DNA of 7,437 nt from Puniceicoccales bacterium. GTDB taxonomy: Bacteria; Verrucomicrobiota; Verrucomicrobiia; Opitutales; LL51. The position numbers and the translations under genes were made by a program. The notes under the pieces were generated by a model. The model was not told the DNA's origin. It did not search any database and saw only the letters and a program-made list of their open reading frames with translations. The stretch's first letter is position 1. Each line of letters starts with the position of its first letter. The stretch is from contig JAISBJ010000057.1 of the NCBI GenBank assembly GCA_031266235.1, positions 1-7,437 on the forward strand, given 5' to 3'. Below, piece by piece: positions 5,934-7,437 of this stretch.

Positions 5934-7376
5934 TCAAGACATCAGCTCCTCCGCTACCCCCGTTTTCCAATGCGGTTTTCGAAGGAAAGCAATGATAAAT
6001 GGCGGTAAAAGGACGGCAATATTGCCCACAAATACCAGCGTTGCGTAGACCGCTTTGCTTTGAAAATGAATTTCCTCGGGGGGTAAAAACCCAATAATAT
6101 AGCAGAACACACACACCATACTCCCCATAATCCCCGTCGCAATCATCCCGAAATTCCCAAATGGCACGCAATAAGCCCGCTCCGTGTGGGGATACTTAAA
6201 TTTGAGCACGATCCCGGAAATAAACATCAAAATATACATAATGAGCAGGGTTTGGGCCGTGATGGCCGCTAAAATCCAAAAACACGTTTCCACGGAGGGA
6301 ACAAATAAAAAAATGAGTGAAAAAAATGTAATCATACATGCCTGCCAAAACATAATGGCGGTGGGCATGCCATGGCGATTGATTTTCTGGAGAAAGGGCG
6401 GCAGATTTCCGGGTTGCGCCGTCGCTAACATGCCGCGCGCAGGCCCCGCAACCCACGCAATAAACCATCCCATAACTCCCAAAACCATCAGCCACGCAAT
6501 CCATTTTGTCAAGTAAAATAAACCAAATTTTTCAAATAGCGCCTGAATCGCCTGGATCACGCCGGCATCGAGCGTGAGCGTTTCTTTGGGCACCGATACC
6601 GCAATCGCCAGAGATCCCAGCAGCGAAAGCGTAAAAATGAGGAGCGTCGATAGTAAAATCGCCCGCGGATAATCCCGCTGCGGATTTTTGACATCCTGGG
6701 CGTGGGAAGCGGACATTTCGAGCCCCGCAAAACCCAGCAATACATTGAGTAAAAAGACAAATTTCCCCGGAGAGTCGAGTCGAGGCGCTAGCGCGGAAAA
6801 TGATAGCTCCGTGTGCGATGGATGTCCCGCCGCCAGCCAGGCCACCCCCAACGCAATAATCGCTACGCCCGGAATGATCGTGCCCAAAATAGAGCCGCAA
6901 TTAGTCACAAAACTCGCCAGTCTCATGCCCTTAGCTGCGACCCATGTGCCGACCCACGTTACCGCTAAAATGACGAAAAATACGTAATAATTATTCTTCG
7001 CGAGCCCGGAATTCCCCAAAGCATAGGCAATCAAGGATGCGAGGTAAGTGAGGGTCACCGGGAATACAACGGCGTTGGCAATGAGTTGTAACCAAATCGC
7101 TAAAAACCCCAGACGATTCCCTAGCGCCTTACTCACCCAGTTGAAAATCCCCCCCGGTTCGGGGAAGCCCGTCGCCAATTCCGCAGAAACTAACGCCGTC
7201 GGAATGAGGAAAAAAATGCAGGAAAACGCGTAAAAAAATACCATCGCCAACCCGTATTCCGCCATGGAAGGCAGGTTCCGCAAGTTAATCACCGCTACGC
7301 AATTGATCATCGCCAGGGAAAAAATTCCCAGCGAAGGCGCGCGCGCCGCATTCCGAGACTGATTTTTATCGGCCAT
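5934..7376 (-). CDS. APC-superfamily amino-acid antiporter, GadC-like
   Basis: Inner-membrane amino-acid transporter with about 12 membrane segments in 480 residues. It resembles the glutamate:GABA antiporter branch of the APC superfamily: the first segment region NLRNLPSMAEYGLAMVFFY (31-49), the APC motif ELATGFPEPGGIFNWV (66-81), GFAGLEMSASHAQDVKNPQRDYPRA (about 215-240) and the late ITAQTLLIMYILMFISG segment followed by a KYPHTERAYCVPFGN loop. The exact substrate cannot be read from sequence; glutamate/GABA or another amino-acid pair is inferred. Relatives are used for acid resistance in enterobacteria and for amino-acid exchange in host-associated bacteria such as Chlamydiae and Legionellales. 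The tail after the last membrane segment is only about 15 residues, so the C-terminal plug known from E. coli GadC is absent. No decarboxylase gene is adjacent. Start is ATG 7376 without a Shine-Dalgarno; tig follows 59 bases after the stop. Confidence 0.88.
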   Translation of the reverse strand: MADKNQSRNAARAPSLGIFSLAMINCVAVINLRNLPSMAEYGLAMVFFYAFSCIFFLIPTALVSAELATGFPEPGGIFNWVSKALGNRLGFLAIWLQLIANAVVFPVTLTYLASLIAYALGNSGLAKNNYYVFFVILAVTWVGTWVAAKGMRLASFVTNCGSILGTIIPGVAIIALGVAWLAAGHPSHTELSFSALAPRLDSPGKFVFLLNVLLGFAGLEMSASHAQDVKNPQRDYPRAILLSTLLIFTLSLLGSLAIAVSVPKETLTLDAGVIQAIQALFEKFGLFYLTKWIAWLMVLGVMGWFIAWVAGPARGMLATAQPGNLPPFLQKINRHGMPTAIMFWQACMITFFSLIFLFVPSVETCFWILAAITAQTLLIMYILMFISGIVLKFKYPHTERAYCVPFGNFGMIATGIMGSMVCVFCYIIGFLPPEEIHFQSKAVYATLVFVGNIAVLLPPFIIAFLRKPHWKTGVAEELMS

Positions 7377-7398
7377 TTCGGGTGTAATTCGAAGAAAA

Positions 7399-7427
7399 AT
7401 TACAGATTGTCAACTATTTTTTTTGAA
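7399..7427 (-). promoter_or_regulatory. Likely promoter region of the antiporter gene
   Basis: On the minus strand TTCAAA (7427-7422, 4 of 6) and TGTAAT (7404-7399, 5 of 6) are 17 bases apart, about 22 bases before the ATG at 7376. A perfect TTGACA also lies at 7413-7408 but has only a poor -10 (AATTAC, 18 bases on). The stretch 7377-7437 is A/T-rich and holds no gene, so a promoter here is plausible although the exact elements are uncertain. Confidence 0.4.
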
Positions 7428-7437
7428 AATTTTAAAA

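Noticed and set aside
5875..6171. Upstream extension of the trigger-factor frame by 99 codons
   Set aside because: Most of it overlaps the antiporter gene in another frame, it shows no similarity to trigger factors, and a GTG with a good ribosome site at 5874 matches the expected N-terminus.
6184..6987. Plus-strand reading frames opposite the antiporter gene
   Set aside because: They are antisense shadows of a long, clearly conserved membrane protein gene and show no domain of their own.

Overview
The window holds eight genes in two converging groups, with short gaps and no stretch above about 115 bases without a gene. The genes are ordinary bacterial housekeeping genes. A stand-alone heptose-1-phosphate adenylyltransferase (needed for LPS core heptose) points to a Gram-negative envelope. 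The style of ClpP and trigger factor and the stand-alone RfaE2 would suit the PVC group, perhaps Verrucomicrobiota, but this is a weak inference from memory of these families. Base composition is moderate, with many runs of A or T, and only one of the seven visible gene starts has a clear Shine-Dalgarno sequence.

Plus strand, 1-2114: the 3' part of gpmI (cofactor-independent phosphoglycerate mutase, glycolysis; about 100 N-terminal residues lie before the window), then, one base after its stop, a type IV prepilin peptidase (PilD/GspO) with all catalytic aspartates but an unusual arrangement of the zinc-type cysteines.

Convergent junction, 2115-2229: a compact set of nested inverted repeats, 2135-2211, forms an almost gap-free cloverleaf of three hairpins inside an 11-bp outer stem. 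It is the least ordinary thing in the window. A candidate repeat element and/or two-way transcription barrier is the best reading.

Minus strand, 7376 down to 2230: a GadC-like APC amino-acid antiporter, then tig (trigger factor), clpP, nusB, rfaE2 and plsY. The genes from tig to rfaE2 are 3-27 bases apart and look like one operon: nascent-chain folding, proteolysis, rRNA antitermination and LPS heptose activation. plsY (phospholipid synthesis) follows after 60 bases and may have its own promoter. clpX, the usual downstream neighbour of tig-clpP, is absent here. A promoter-like sequence lies upstream of the antiporter gene, and another lies between it and tig.

No rRNA, tRNA, CRISPR array, insertion sequence or phage gene was seen. 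I do not see a convincing new multi-gene system; the cloverleaf element, the changed cysteine motif, the shortened antiporter tail and the weak use of Shine-Dalgarno sites are the points worth following up.
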